Position numbers and translations under genes: made by a program
Notes under the pieces: generated by a model
Seen by the model: only the letters and a program-made list of their open reading frames with translations
The model's database searches: none
Told to the model about the DNA's origin: nothing
In this document: piece by piece, positions 12,801 to 24,930 of the stretch
Numbering within the stretch: the stretch's first letter is position 1
Layout of the letters: each line of letters opens with the position of its first letter
Assembly: GCF_003597395.2 (NCBI RefSeq)
Contig: NC_133782.1
Location: 1,033,143 to 1,097,142 of the forward strand
Reading direction: 5' to 3'
Length of the DNA: 64,000 nucleotides
Source: Chelonoidis abingdonii
Lineage: Eukaryota; Chordata; Testudines; Testudinidae

Positions 12801-15800
12801 CAAGGAGTAGTCAGAGGCAGGGGTTCTGGGGGCAGTCAGGGAGAAGGGGTGGTTGGATGGGGCAGGGGCAGTCAGGAATGAGAGGAGGGGTTGGATGGGG
12901 TGGCGGGGGGCAGTCAGGGGTCAGGGGCAGGGGGTTCCGGGGGTGGTCAGGGGACAGGGGTGTGTGGATGGGGCAGGGGTCCTGGGGGGCATTCAGGGAA
13001 CAGGGTGGTTGGATGGGGCAGGAGTCCCGGCGGGAGGGCACGTTAGGTGGTGAGAAGCAAGGGGGTGGATAGGGGCTGGGGGCCGGGCCACACCTGGCTG
13101 TTTGGGGGAGCACAGCCTCCCCTAACCGACCCTCCATACAATTTCCAAAACCCGATGCGGCCCTCAGGCCAAGAAGTTTGCCTGTGTCTGTGCTAGACTG
13201 AAGAGCCACCCTTATACACTGGGATCAAGTAAGCCTTTAACCTTCTCTTTAAGCTAAATAAATTGAGCTCCTTAAAGGCAGGTTTTCCAATCCCTTAATC
13301 ATTCCCATAGTTCATCTCGGATCCCCAGTCTCCAACATCCTTCCAGACGTGTGGACATCAGAACTGGCCACAGTAGTGGCTGAACCAGTGCCAAATACAG
13401 AGTTAATGTAACCGCTTTACTTGATTTCCCCCTCTTTATTCATCCAAGGATTACACTTATCCTCCTGGCCACAGCATCACACTGGGAGCTTGTGTTCAAC
13501 TCATTATCCACACAGGCCTCCAAGTCTTTTTCAGAGTCACTGCTTCCCAGCCTAGAGTCCCCCACTCTGTAAGCATGGCCCACATTCTTTATTCCTAGAT
13601 TTATACGTTTACACTGAACCATATGGTTTGCTTGCACCCAGCTTAACAAGTGATCCAGATTGCTCTATCAGTGACTTGTCCTTTTCATTAGTTACCACTC
13701 CCCTATTTTTGTGTCATCTGCAACTATCAATGATGATTTTAGGTTCTTTCAGGTCATTGATAAAAATGTTAAACAGTGTGGGGCCCAAGAACTAATCCCT
13801 GCGAGACCCCACTAAAAGCACACCTGCTTGATGATGAGTGCCTGTTTACATTAGAGAGCAGCCAGGTACCCCTTGGGAATTCAGTTCATGTGTACCATGT
13901 TCATTTTGTAGCATTCTAAATGTCCAGTACAAAGTCAAATGCCCTACAGCCACAGTAGTATATATAAGGCACGTTAGTCTCTAAGGTGCCACAAGGACTC
14001 CTTGGATTTTTTACTATTCCCTTTATCAACCACACTCGTAACCTCATAAAAAAAATTCAAAGTTAGTGTCACAAGATCTATTTTCCATAAGTCCACACTG
14101 TTTGGCATGATTTAAAGGAGGGTACAATAATTATTTATAAATCTAGCCCTCACTTCAGAGCCCTCAGAAGATTAAGATATGCTTCAGTGCAGAGAGTGGC
14201 TTCTGTTGCCCCGCATAGCATGCTCGCTCTGATGTAACATGTTAGTAAGTGCTCTCCAACTCTCTAGGGTGCAAACTCTGGCTGAGGAAAGGCAAAGCTG
14301 ATCATTCACTGGGAGTCTGTAGCTCCTCTCTATTAATGTGCAGAAAATTGTGAAATCCAATTAAGATTTATTTACTTCAAATTTAATATCAGAGACATGC
14401 CTCTCCCGGAATGTAGGTGCCCCAACAGATAATTAGTATTATAACCAAACCCCAGCAGCATTAGAATAATTTTGCAGATAGGAACTCAGCCAGTTAGTCA
14501 CCTACACAATGGGTTCCTCCCCGCCACTTCCTCATTCTGAGCCGCAAAACCTCAGCCCCTCCAAACCTGCATCAAACAGAGGACTGGGCACTGTCCCTCC
14601 AAGGTCACCACATTTGGGTATTTCAGGCCAGGGAGAGCACATTCCAGAGTCCTGGGGCCCTCACAGGCAGTGCCCTGCCAGCTGCCTTCTCTGTTCTATA
14701 CCTAAGAGATCCAATTTGAGTGCCTCTCCAACACAGGCGGTGGAGGCCTGGCCCAGGGAGAGAGGTGTTGATCCCTGAGGTAAGGCCAGTCCCAGGTGAT
14801 TTAGGGCTGCAGAGACCAATGGGTAGCCAGTGCCAATTCCTGCACATGGGGTCATGTGCTCCCAGAGAAGTGCCCCGCTCAGTACGTGAGTGCCGTGTTC
14901 TGCACCAGTCCCAGACTCTGGCTGGCTGTAAGGGGCAGCCCCATGCAGAGCACACGGCAATAGTCTGACCTTCAGGTGCCCCAGGCCTGGAGAACAGTGT
15001 CACGGTTGGGACGTGAAAGGGAAGGTCCCAATCCCCTGGCCAGCCACGGCTGCTGTAAGGCTGACTGGGTTACAGCGGTGATGGGATCATCCCAGCGCTG
15101 CTGGGGGCCTAGACTCACCCCTGAAATTCCTTGTTGGCTGGCTTTGCATCAACCAGACTTGGACAGAACTAGGGAACGGAGTGAGAGAGGAGCTGGCTCC
15201 ATACCCCTGGCTCCTCATCCGGGTCATGCTTATGAGGCAAACATCACCACAGTGTGCATGAGCTGGAGAAGAGCATGCAGTTCCTTCCAGCAGAGCCCTC
15301 TGCTGGCTGATCCATACAACCAGCTCTCCCTCAGACCTCAGTGGTTCGGGAGCCAAATTAGTGATCAACGTTACCCCAAAGAGCCACAGGAACGTGAATT
15401 CATTGTTTCATTTACTGTATAATTCTCAGAGCAAAATGACTGGCCATGTATTATTATTTTATAAACTACAACTACTTAATAACATAGTAAAAGCACCCTG
15501 ATTGGTTAATAATTAAATCACACATGTCATGTAATGCAAAGAGCTGCAGGAGACGCATTAAGGAGCCACTGGTGGCTGGTGAGCCGCAGTCTGAGTATCA
15601 CTGACCTAGATACAAAGGCATGTTAGCAAGGACATTTTGTACTGTGAGGTTTTGGGCACCCAGCCTGTGATGCTCTGTATCCTCAGGAGATTGTGGGGCA
15701 GATATTTCCATCCCTGGGTTCTTTCTTACAAGGCTACTCCCAGAGGGCGGTGACCCCAGCTGCTTGTGGCAATAGCACATCCCTACCTGTTCTAGGCAGC

Positions 15801-18421
15801 TCCGACATGTTTCCTGGATGAGCTGCTCTGGGTCCACCTCCTCCCCGACGTTCTCTCTCACGTTAACTGCTGCCTTCTGGAAAAACTGGGAAGGGGCCCA
15901 AGAGATGGTTAGAATGACGCTGGCTGCTCTAACCTCTTTTCACAGGGAGCTGCCTCCTTGGGTCTAGGCTCTCATCTGCGTGGACAAAGTCAGGGGCTGG
16001 TGACTCCAGGAGCCACCTCTGCTCATGCTACAACTGTCATGGAGTGTGAGGGAGTCCGGGCCCTGCAACCCCCACTTCCTGCAATTCACCGTGACTCTCA
16101 GCCAGCCAGTAAAACAGAAGGTTTATTAGACAACAGGAACACAGTCCCAAGCAGGGCTTGTAGCTACAACCAGGACCCTTTAGTCAGGTCCCTCTAGGGG
16201 GCAAGGATCTTAGACCCCAGACTTGGGGTTTCCTGCCTTTTCCCAGCCAGCCCAAAACTGAAACTAAAAACCTCTCCCGCAGGCTCTCCTCCTTTGTCCA
16301 GCTTCCCGGACAAAGGTGTTGACTCCCCCCAACCCTCCTTCCTGGCTCAGGTTACAGGCTCAGGTCCTGTCCCTCACCTAAAGTCATCCCCTGCTCTCCA
16401 ATCCCCCACGCAGAGAGTCCCTACTGTGTCACAACAACCAAATACCGCATGGTCATTAGGGTCAGCACTGAGCACACGGGATGCAATCCCATTAGGAAGT
16501 TCCGTGCCCCTTGGGAGCAGACTCCATCCTCTCTGGTCACTTGCTGTTGTCCAGCAGAACTCATTTTTAAAGTTTCATCTTAACTGTGTGCATTTCGACT
16601 CCTCCAGAAGGGACTGGGAACCCTCTGAGTGTGACCCTTTCAGGGTTAGACTGAGCAGCCCTCACCTGCCCTTTTTATCCAGTTTTATCCAGAGGGCGAC
16701 AGGGCTGGGGTTTCACAGGGTCAGTGCCTAACAGCACAGGCTGGAGATAGAAGGCTGATGTCCACCCAAGAGATTTCCCTTTCCTAGTGAGCTTTTACCT
16801 TCATGTATTTATTGAAGACAATCTGGATCTCCTCATTGATACTAGGCTGCAAAACAGCTCGCAGCAAATCCATGGAGACGGCAGGATCTGTAAAGCTGAA
16901 CACGAGATAAATTACTCCACCTGCCCTTACTGCCACACAGTGCTCAGAAAATCCCCATGGCCCAGAATCCCACTCTACAATGCTGTCCCAAATGTTCTCC
17001 CCCATGTGGATGTCCACCAGAGTTTACAGACCTCTGCAAAGGACACACTCTAATAACACAGGCTGCAAGCTTATTTCCAGTCCAAACCTAGCAGCAGAAT
17101 TACCCGCTGACTCCAAACCGAGGTCTCCGAACAGAAAAGAGGTGCTGGATCCAACACCCCTCTGAATTCATCACTGCTGGAAGCGTCAGCTAGAGAGGAG
17201 TGTGGTTTGCAAGTGATGTAAAAGTATAACTGGGTTCAAAGAAGAACTAGATAAGATCCTGAAGAACAGGTCTATCAGTGACTATTAGCCAAGATGGTCA
17301 GGGACCCAAATTCACGCTCTGGATGCCCTTAAACCTTGGACTGCCAGAAGCTGGGATTGGATGACAGGGATGGATCACTTGATAATTTCTCTGTTTGTTC
17401 CCTTTGGGGTACCTGGCATCGGCCACTGTTGGAAGCCAGGATACTGGGCTAGATGGACCATTGGTTTGACCCAGTATGACCATTCTTATGTTCTTTTGAA
17501 TCTCCAGTTCACCATGATTGAACAGGCTGCTGAGCCAGTGACCTGTGCTACCACTAGACTTTGGGAGATCTCACAGTGACCACCACCACTTAGCAATTGT
17601 AGAGCATTTTGGTCTTCAAAGAACTTTACACACATTACTTCCCTGGGTAAAGAGGCCCATTTTAGACAGAGAAACCAAGACTGAGATCAGCAAAATGCCT
17701 TGCTCAGCACTGCAGAGGGAGTTAATGGCAGAGCCAGGATTAGAATGTCTGAGTTCCTACACACAGTGCCTTTGCTCAGTCCCCTAGCCAATGCTGCGTC
17801 TTGCTGGTATGAAACCCCATTTGCTTGGGTTTAATCCTATTGTTTAGCGGGTCTGGTGGGTGTCAGAGGAGGTTGTTTTTAGCTGCCTGAGAGAAGATAA
17901 TCCCTGAGTGCCCGCACAGCTTCAGGGGGCCCAAGGCGTCTCCAGCAGCAGCCAGCCTCCCAGCAGTGCCCGGGGTCTGGATGAGCAAGGCTGGGCACCG
18001 GCTGCCGAGCGCGGCTGCTCCTGCCGATCCCAGCACGGCGAGCTCCGGGGCCGGCTCGTACCTTGTTGTCATCTGCGAGCGCCGACCCCGCCGCTGCACC
18101 TGCCGGTGCTTGATCATGATGTTCCAGGGGCTCTGCGGGGGGAGGAGCAGAGCGGGGTTGTAGCGAGTGGGGGCGGGGGGGCGGCTCTGGGCTGTCAGGC
18201 GAACCCCACAAGCCGCCCCGAGAGCGGGGGCCGCCCGGCGCCTCCCCTCCTGTCACCGCCCGGCCATCCCGCCCGCCCGCGCGCGCTCTCACCGTGCTCT
18301 CCAGCTGCCCCTCCCCCCCNCCGGACCCCCTCCCCCCGGCGGCCCTGGCTGCTGCTCGGGATCCCGGGCGGCCCCCATCCCGACCCGCCGCACCGGAAGC
18401 AGCGGGACCGCCCGACGTCAT
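6825..18421 (-). CDS. DNTTIP1: Deoxynucleotidyltransferase terminal-interacting protein 1 (TdIF1)
   Basis: DNA-binding subunit of the HDAC1/2 MiDAC complex; also binds terminal transferase. Thirteen coding exons on minus, all GT-AG and phase-consistent: 18421-18293, 18132-18062, 16895-16799, 15885-15787, 11879-11811, 11268-11212, 10694-10633, 9423-9378, 8828-8770, 8519-8459, 8014-7943, 7393-7338, 6963-6825 (stop 6827-6825). They sum to 1017 nt, 338 aa, against about 329 in human. Conserved blocks include PWNIMIKHRQVQRRGRRSQM, DPAVSMDLLRAVLQPSINEE (dimerisation region), the basic RKGRPPG AT-hook-like motif, and MGGTRGRLYIKHPHLFKYAA to the C terminus. Exon 1 (start MTSGGPAAS) is the least certain: it is alanine/glycine-rich and contains one unresolved base (18320) in a C run. 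The long intron 4 (11880-15786) is filled with repeats; 14140-15780 holds nothing I can name. Confidence 0.95.
10949..11156 (-). mobile_element. tRNA-derived SINE with (TAA)n tail
   Basis: Read on minus, the 5' end carries an A-box-like TAGCTCAGTGGTTTGAGC (11148-11131) and a B-box-like GTGAGTTCAATCC (11107-11095). The body ends in a (TTA)n stretch at 10979-10949. This is the layout of the turtle tRNA-derived SINEs (Cry family), which supports a turtle origin. Confidence 0.8.
12075..14140 (-). mobile_element. Old CR1-type LINE, interrupted
   Basis: Diverged CR1 sequence on minus at 12075-12375 and 13199-14140, split by a hAT element (12376-13190) and a PLE fragment near 13971-14012. Recognised from remnants such as the minus-strand read of 13700-13800 (reverse-transcriptase/3' region common to turtle CR1). 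No intact frame. Confidence 0.6.
12376..13190. mobile_element. Non-autonomous hAT element with internal minisatellite
   Basis: An 815-bp element with ends CAGAGGTGGGCAAAC and GTTTGCCTGTGTCTG. It is flanked by near-identical 8-bp target duplications, TGCTAGAG (12368-12375) and TGCTAGAC (13191-13198). The centre (about 12620-13070) is a degenerate G-rich tandem repeat around GGATGGGGCAGGGGTC. Confidence 0.85.
16035..16717. mobile_element. Probable solo LTR (Gypsy-type), ends uncertain
   Basis: Starts TGTCATGGAGTG. It shares the block ACTCTCAGCCAGCCAGTAA with the better-defined LTRs at 26001 and 38786. The right end is placed at a TTTCACA by analogy; no target duplication is visible, so the boundary is approximate. 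Confidence 0.5.
17225..17497 (+). mobile_element. CR1 3'-end fragment
   Basis: Plus-strand CR1 3' UTR ending GACCCAGTATGACCATTCTTATGTTC. It lies in DNTTIP1 intron 2. Confidence 0.85.
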
Positions 18422-19334
18422 CAGCTCTGCGACGCGCTCACCAACAGGAAGCGCGGCGGGCTGCTATGGCAACCGGGCCGCCTCTGGGGGCTGCTGAGGG
18501 GCTCTGGGCAGCCCCCAGCCCGGCCCGTCGGAGAGGCCAAGCCCCGCCAGGCGCAGGGGCTGCGCGCCTGCAGGTAGCCCCGGGTAGCACAGACCGTCCG
18601 GCTGACAGGCCCGGGCCGCCACCCTGTCCTGGGCTTGGCCTCCGCAGCGCCCCCCGTGACTGCGCTGCGTGAAGACGCAGGCGGGAACAACGCTCCTCAG
18701 AGGGCGTAGCGGCGGCGGAGGGGCTGTGGCACCTGCCAGGCGAACGGACGCTGTGGAGCGTGAGCTGTGGCGGGTGAAGCCCCACTTCGGCAGAGGCTGT
18801 TCGTCTCTGCTGCGGCTGCCGAGCCAGACTAACACGGCTCCCTCTGATACTTGGCTTTGTGGCGCTGCCGTAGCCACGCTGAAAAGTCCCTCTCCTCCTA
18901 CAGCGGCTGTTCCAGACCCCTCATCATCTGTGTTCCCCTCTCTGAACCTTTTCAAATTCCAGTAGCTCTCTTTGGAGATGGGGTGACCACATCTGCAGGC
19001 AGCATTCCAGATGTCATTCCACCATGGATCTATACAGAGGCAACATGATATTTTCTGGCTTATTATCGATCCCCTTCTTAATGACCGAATCACATCAGCC
19101 ACGCCATCGGCTCGTTCAGCTACACATCTGCTAATATGGCAGATGCCATCACGTGCCAGCAATGCCCCTCTGCCAGGTGCGTTGGCCAAACCGGACAGTC
19201 TCTATGCAAAAGAATAAACCGATGCAAATCTGACATCAGGAATCGTAACACTCAAAAACCAGTAGGAGAACACGTCAGCCTCTCTGACCACTCAGTAACA
19301 GACCTGAAGGTGGCAATTTTGAAACAGAAAGACG

Positions 19335-19335
<1 letters not shown>

Positions 19336-19389
<54 letters not shown>

Positions 19390-19406
19390 CTCTCTCTCTC
19401 TCTCTC
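19336..19406. repeat. (AC)n(TC)n microsatellite
   Basis: About 25 AC units (19336-19386) followed by ten TC units (19387-19406). Confidence 0.98.
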
Positions 19407-19409
19407 ACA

Positions 19410-19604
19410 TACACCGCTACCTCGATACAATGCCACCCGATATAATACAAATTTGGATATAACGCGGTAAAGCAGTGCTCCGGGGGCGGAACGGGGCTGC
19501 GCACTCTGGTGGATCAAAGCAAGTTCAATATAACATGGTTTCGCCTATAAAGCGTTAAGATTTTTTGGCTCCCAAGGACTGCATTATATCGAGGTAGAGG
19601 TGTA
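19410..19604. mobile_element. TcMar/Tigger-type MITE
   Basis: A 195-bp element with TA at both ends. The terminal inverted repeats begin TACACC(G/T)CTACCTCGATA and match at 22 of 24 positions. It is nested inside the PLE. Confidence 0.85.
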
Positions 19605-19998
19605 TGTTCCATTCTATGCATCCGATAAAGTGGGCTGTAGCCCACGAAAGCTTATGCTCAAAACCATTTGTTAGTCTGTAAGATGTCACAAGTACTCCTA
19701 TTCTTTTTAATGATTCCAGCATTCTGTTTGCTTTTTTGGTTGCCACTGCACATTGAGTGGATGTTTTCAGAGAACTATTCACAAAGCCTCTAAGATCTCT
19801 TTCTTGAGTGGTAATAGCTAATTTAAACCCCATCGTTTTATACATATAGTTGGGATTATTTTTCCAATGTGCATTACTTTGCATTTATCAACACTAAATT
19901 TCACCTACCATTTTGTTGCCCGGTCACCCAGTTTTCTGAGATCCCTTTGTAACTCTTCACAGTCTGCTTGGGACTTAACTATCTTGAGTAGTTTTGTA

Positions 19999-20187
19999 AA
20001 AGCAGCAAAGAGTCCTGTGGCACCTTATAGACTAACAGAAGTTTTGGAGCATGAGCTTTTGTGGGTGAATACCCACTTCGTCGGATCCACGAAAGCTCAT
20101 GCTCCAAAACTTCTGTTAGTCTATAAGGTGCCACAAGACTCTTTGCTGCTTTTGCAGATCCAGACTAACACGGCTACCCCTCTGATA
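19999..20187. mobile_element. Inverted dimer of PLE 3' repeats
   Basis: Two PLE 3' repeats head to head: a minus-oriented arm (19999-20088) meets a plus-oriented arm (20089-20187). The unit is flanked by a perfect 16-bp duplication, CTTGAGTAGTTTTGTA (19983-19998 and 20188-20203), so it inserted as one piece. Confidence 0.85.
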
Positions 20188-20395
20188 CTTGAGTAGTTTT
20201 GTATCATCTGCAAATTTTGCCACCTGTTTACCCCCTTTTCCAGATCATTTATGAATATGTTGAATAGGACTGGATCCAGTACAGACCCCTGGGGAACACC
20301 ACTATTTATTTCTCTTCATTCTGAAAACTCACCATTGATTCCTACCCTTTGTTTCCTATCTTTTAACCAGTTACCAATCCATATGTTATGCTGGG

Positions 20396-21010
20396 ATTTA
20401 GAATAATAGAATATTAGAGACCTCAGGAGGTCATCTAGTTCAATCCCCTGCTCAAAGCAGGACCAATCTCCAACTAAATCATCCCAGCCAGGGCTTTGTC
20501 AAGCTGGGCCTTAAAAACCTCTAAGGAAGGAGATTCCACCACCTCCCTAGGTAACCCATTCCAGTGCTTCACCACCCTCCTAGTGAAACAGTGTTTCCTA
20601 ATATCCAATCTGGACTTCCCCTACTGCAACTTGAGACCATTGCTTCTTGTTCTGTCATCTGCCACCACTGAGAACAGCTGAGCCCCATCCTCTTTGGAAC
20701 CCTCCTTCAGGTAGTTGAAGGCTGCTATCAAATCCTCGCTCACTCTTCTCTTCTGCAGACTAAAAGTTCCCTCAGCCTCTTCCTGTAAGTCATGTGCCCC
20801 AGCCCCCTAATCATTTTCATTGCCCTCCGCTGGCCTCTCTCCAATTTGTCCACATCCCTTCTGTAGTCAGGGGACCAAAACTGGATGCAGTACTCCAGGT
20901 GTGGCCTCACCAGTGCCGAATAGAGGTGAATAATCACTTCCCTCGATCTGCTGGCAATGCTCCTACTAACTAACTTCTTGTTAACATCTGGAAATGCTAG
21001 CAGCCAGGGT
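20396..21010 (-). mobile_element. CR1-type LINE fragment, second subfamily
   Basis: The minus strand encodes a reverse-transcriptase C-terminal tail ([20 protein letters not shown], about 20940-20880) followed by CR1 3' sequence. It is distinct from the neighbouring CR1 copy. Confidence 0.8.
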
Positions 21011-22120
21011 GCAGTCTGTGTTACTGTGCCACGGCCTGTGCCCAGCATGCTGGGCAGCTAATAAGCAGCTGGCTCCACCTCAACCCCTCCGAATGCCCTT
21101 TAAACAACACAGATCTTGATTTTCAAATGTATGTGCTGCACTGCCTGTTTTGCATGCATGTGTGCATGAAAATCCAGGATTTTGCATCAGAATTTGCAGG
21201 CAGATGTTGTAGATCTATCCTGGGACACAAGAAGGATTTTGGACACAGCATAAGCTGCTGCACTTGGAATCCAGTGCCATTGAAAGATCATCCTTACAGG
21301 CTCCCCACAGACCAGTCTGGGGGAAATTTGGCACTTGAAATTTACATAAGATGATTTTTAAATCAAGGAAATTAGCAGGGTCTTCTTTCTGTCAACCCAA
21401 AAGGGGCTTATCATAAAGAAGACAACATGAACTGGAGAATATGTGCTGTGGTTATTTGTCATCTCTCCCACTTCCTGTCTGGTGCTGGTTCCATAAAGCA
21501 GCTAGGTGTTAAACTGCCTATAGATTTGCTCAGAGAAGCTTGAGAGCGTAACCCATACTCAGAGCAGCTGCAGAGACCTTTACAATCATTTACAGTCCTT
21601 GAAATATGTATTTGCTAAAGCAGAAAAATACAAATAAATAAAGCAAGAGGAGAGTGGATTGAAACTGCAGTTTAGTGTGCAGATGAAACACAAATATGTC
21701 ATGGGGAGTTAATGAAGAGGAAGTCCAGCCCTTAGAACTTTGCTGACTATTTAAATATTTTAAATCTTATACTACATGAAGAAACAGTCTTTCTCCACAA
21801 GGTCATTTGTACTAAACCTTTAAAAACGTATGTATATACAAAGAAAAAAAACGTAGTTGTCCAAAATTGCACACAGCTATAACTGCTGAATTTACAAGAC
21901 CAATGGGATGTTTTGTCTAGTAAAGTATCCCCCATTAAGATAGCTTTAAACTTGAAAAATACAAGAAAAATTGTACTATTAATTCCAAATCAGGAATAGA
22001 GGGATCTTGTAAAGATTCGATTTGGTATCTAACTCAGTTCACCCTATGGAAGTCAGAGGGACCACAGTTGTAGACATTAACCCATTTGCTTCATCATATC
22101 ATTAGTAAATATTTCCCTCA
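21011..22120. other. No recognised feature
   Basis: AT-rich intergenic sequence. No convincing exon, RNA gene or named repeat seen. Confidence 0.5.
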
Positions 22121-22127
22121 TTCCATC

Positions 22128-22549
22128 TAAAATAAGCTGGAATTTAACTGGGAAAAACGTTGTTGCAGCTCCAATCCTCCATTGGGAGCTTGAGCTCGTT
22201 GTCTCTTCTGCACCTCCCTCACCAAGCCAGGAAACATTAGGATTGGATGAACATGAAAGATGTCTCTCTTCTGTTTTGTAATCTGATTTAAAACTTCATC
22301 TTGATCAGTTACAAAGCAGAGCACAGTCAGAAGGGTTCAACATATGCATTTATGAACTAAACTTTTTTGCTTCAATAAAGGTTTGGATATAGGCAAACAA
22401 AAGCCCTTTCTATTGATTTGAGTGGGTGAAACTTTAGCATTTCTTCTAGTAAAGTGAGCCAAGTGATGGGAGGGTTATCTCTTTCAGACTCTTCACTCAG
22501 GCCTAGTTCACAGGTGCTGGAGACACTGGACTTCTCCAAAGCCTCCAGC
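22128..22549 (-). pseudogene. Decayed coding remnant, unrecognised
   Basis: On minus, a possible acceptor (TATATTGTAG, ending at 22550) leads into 58 open codons containing TWLTLLEEMLKFHPLKSIER. The frame is then lost near 22395. A second stretch, open from about 22324 to a stop near 22128, reads QDEVLNQITKQKRDIFHVHP and continues with LMFPGLVREVQKRQRAQAP. The two stretches differ in frame and one in-frame TGA lies between them. Residue composition looks protein-like rather than random, so I call it a decayed gene or retrocopy. I do not recognise the family. Confidence 0.35.
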
Positions 22550-22559
22550 CTACAATATA

Positions 22560-23660
22560 AAGAAACACTACTGTGTATTATATTGTATTATATTGTTTGA
22601 CAAAGATTTACTAATTTATGGGCAGATTTTATCTGCCTGTGCTTATATTTTATCTATCAGCATGCATTAAAATAGCACCCAAAGACATCAGTCATAACTG
22701 GCACCCCCATGTACTGTGGTGCTTTTCATACATACAGGAAAAAACTCTCTTTGTCCCTGAAGAGTTTACAGGCCAAGACAAGACACCGGAAGTGAGTGTG
22801 ATGAACGAGAGAAGTGGGAAGGAAGGCCAAGGCTAGTAATAAGCTCGTACCGGTACATCGGTTCACTGAAGGTTTGAGCCTTTAGCTACTGAAGTCAATG
22901 AGAGTGTTGTCCTTGACTTAATTGGGTCAGGATTAGGCATTTTGTGGGTAACGTGATTGTCTGAAATAATTAGAAAGCTTTTTCCCCACAATCAATAATA
23001 TCAGCTCTTCCTAAGCACCCTTCAGCATGGTCATCGTTGACTGGCTGATTTCTGGACGATATCCCAGCAGAAGTGTGGATGAGGAGTCTGAAAGAAGAGA
23101 ATGTGTTGGCCTTACGGATCAGTTCTATATGTAGTGAGCAACATGGAGGGAGCATGAAACGCTTTGTGGGAGGTGCAGAGCAATGGCTGCCCAAGTATGA
23201 AAGGAAGAAATAATGGCGCTAGGAATGTGAGTGGGGAGATGCTCGGTTACAATTTAATAAATTCCTTATCACAATCTGATGAACTCGTGACCCATTCCTT
23301 TGCCCCCATGCTCAGGCTGTGTGGCATTTAGGGTTCCAGCTAGTACGTCATATTGTGTAGCAGGGTTTGATGAAGAGCCAGCTTTCATTTTCTGCAAAGC
23401 CAAGCCCACTTGTTTCCATTTACTAGAACAGGAAGCTTAGAGGGCACAAGTACTCCTGTGACTGTAAGCTGCCCAGACCATGGAGATCCTGCACTTGGGT
23501 GAGTCCTCATTAGGCGTTTATTCATCACCTTCGCATTTCTTTCTCTTGTTGGCTGTGCTCCGTGCCAGGAGGGTGGGGAGTGTACCCTGCAACAGGCTGT
23601 GTGTTCCAGCAAGGTGAGGACCTGACAGTGAAGCAGATCAGGCCAATGTTAAGTAGAATT
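22560..23660. other. No recognised feature
   Basis: Intergenic sequence with no supportable gene or named repeat. Confidence 0.45.
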
Positions 23661-23668
23661 CCCTAGGG

Positions 23669-24066
23669 CAGGGTTTCTCAAACTTCATTGTACCATGACT
23701 CCATTCTGACAACAAAAATGACTACATGACTCCAGGAGGGGGGACTGAGCTCACGCAAACCCTGCTGCCCGGGGGTGGAAAGTGTGTGGTGGTGGCAAAG
23801 CCCGAGCCCCACCACCTCAGGCAGAGGCGGGGGGAGGAGAGGCAAAGCCGAAACCCAAGGGCTGAAACCCCGGGTGGTGGGGGGACCTGTAACCTGAGCC
23901 CCACTGCCCAGGGCTGAAGCCATTGGGCTTCAGCTTTGGCCCCAGGCAGTTGGGCTTGGGCTTTGGCCCCAGGTCCCAGCAAGTCTAAGCCAGCCCTGGT
24001 GACCCCATTAAAACAGGATCGCCGCAACCCACTTTGGGGTCCCAACCCACAGTTTGAGAACCACTG
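23669..24066. mobile_element. hAT (Charlie-like) MITE
   Basis: A 398-bp element with ends CAGGGTTTCTCAAACT and AGTTTGAGAACCACTG. The target duplications CCCTAGGG (23661-23668) and CCCTATGG (24067-24074) differ at one base. Confidence 0.85.
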
Positions 24067-24602
24067 CCCTATGGGATTGTGTGTTGTATGATTTATTTGT
24101 ACATTCCAGGGGGAATGTTATTACTTGTCTGAATGGCTGTAACTTGGGAACGGAGTTTATTCTTAAAACCAAATTCAATCAGGGCCTCTCCTCTAATAGC
24201 CTCCTCTCTTATTGTTTGATTTGCATCCTGGCAGTGCCAATAATATGCCAGATATGTGGGGGGAGACATCCTCTGCCTCAGATGTCGCCTAAAGAAGGAT
24301 GCAAGATGATTTTGTGGTTAAGAAGGTTTAGGTTCTGTTCCTGGCTCTACAACAGACTTGCTCTGAGACCTTAGGCAAGTTGCTTAATCTCGCTAAGCCT
24401 AAATATTCCCACCTGGAAAATGAGGATAATACTTTCCTACTTCCAGTGGGGTTGAGACTAAATACATTAATGTTCGTGATGTGTTCAAGGCTCTATGGTA
24501 ACAAAAACCCTACCCTACAGAGCTCTTAGCGCGTGATAGCAGGGTCTATGTGGCCAGTTAGTGCATGGCAAGCTAGTGTGCTGTAGATTTGCGCCCTGAC
24601 CT

Positions 24603-24930
24603 GCCATTCACTCTGGGTACATCTACATTTTGAGCTGGAGGGATGATTCTCAGCCCAAGGAGACATACTCATGCTAGTTCTGATCAAGCTCTCGTGCTAA
24701 AAATAGAGCATAGCTGCAGCCGCATGAGCAGCAGGAAGGGCTAGCTGCTCTGAATGTGATCCTCCTGAGACACTAGGTGCATACTCTGAGTAGCTAACCC
24801 CACTCCCTGCTTGTTCCGCTGTGGCTACGCTCTATTTTTCATATGCTAGCTCACTCTGAGCTAGTGTAGACCTGACTCCTTGAGCTGGGAATTTACACCT
24901 CTGGCTCAAAGTGTAGACATACTCTAAGTC
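24603..24930. mobile_element. MITE with GTnTACACT-type inverted ends
   Basis: Inverted ends around ACATCTACATTTTGAGCT and AGCTCAAAGTGTAGACAT. A fragment of the same interior recurs at 44883-44960. Confidence 0.6.

Larger units (their letters stand above)
19085..19706 (+). mobile_element. Penelope-like element (GIY-YIG remnant plus 3' repeat)
   Basis: Inserted in CR1 with TTAATGA on both sides (19078-19084, 19707-19713). 19136-19333 encodes a decayed GIY-YIG-like segment (CVGQTGQSLCKRINRCKSDI, then PVGEH and DLKVAILKQKD), the endonuclease typical of PLEs. After an AC/TC microsatellite and a Tigger MITE comes the 3' repeat (19607-19706) with a hammerhead-like hairpin. The family assignment rests on the motif order. 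Confidence 0.65.
18912..20395 (-). mobile_element. CR1 LINE carrying two PLE insertions
   Basis: CR1 on minus at 18912-19084, 19707-19998 and 20188-20395. Joining the three pieces restores a continuous CR1 stretch, because the interruptions at 19085-19706 and 19999-20187 are bounded by duplicated target bases. Confidence 0.8.

Noticed and set aside
12297..13209. Frames of 100-167 aa at 12.3-13.2 kb
   Set aside because: Same cause: minisatellite inside a hAT element with target duplications on both sides.
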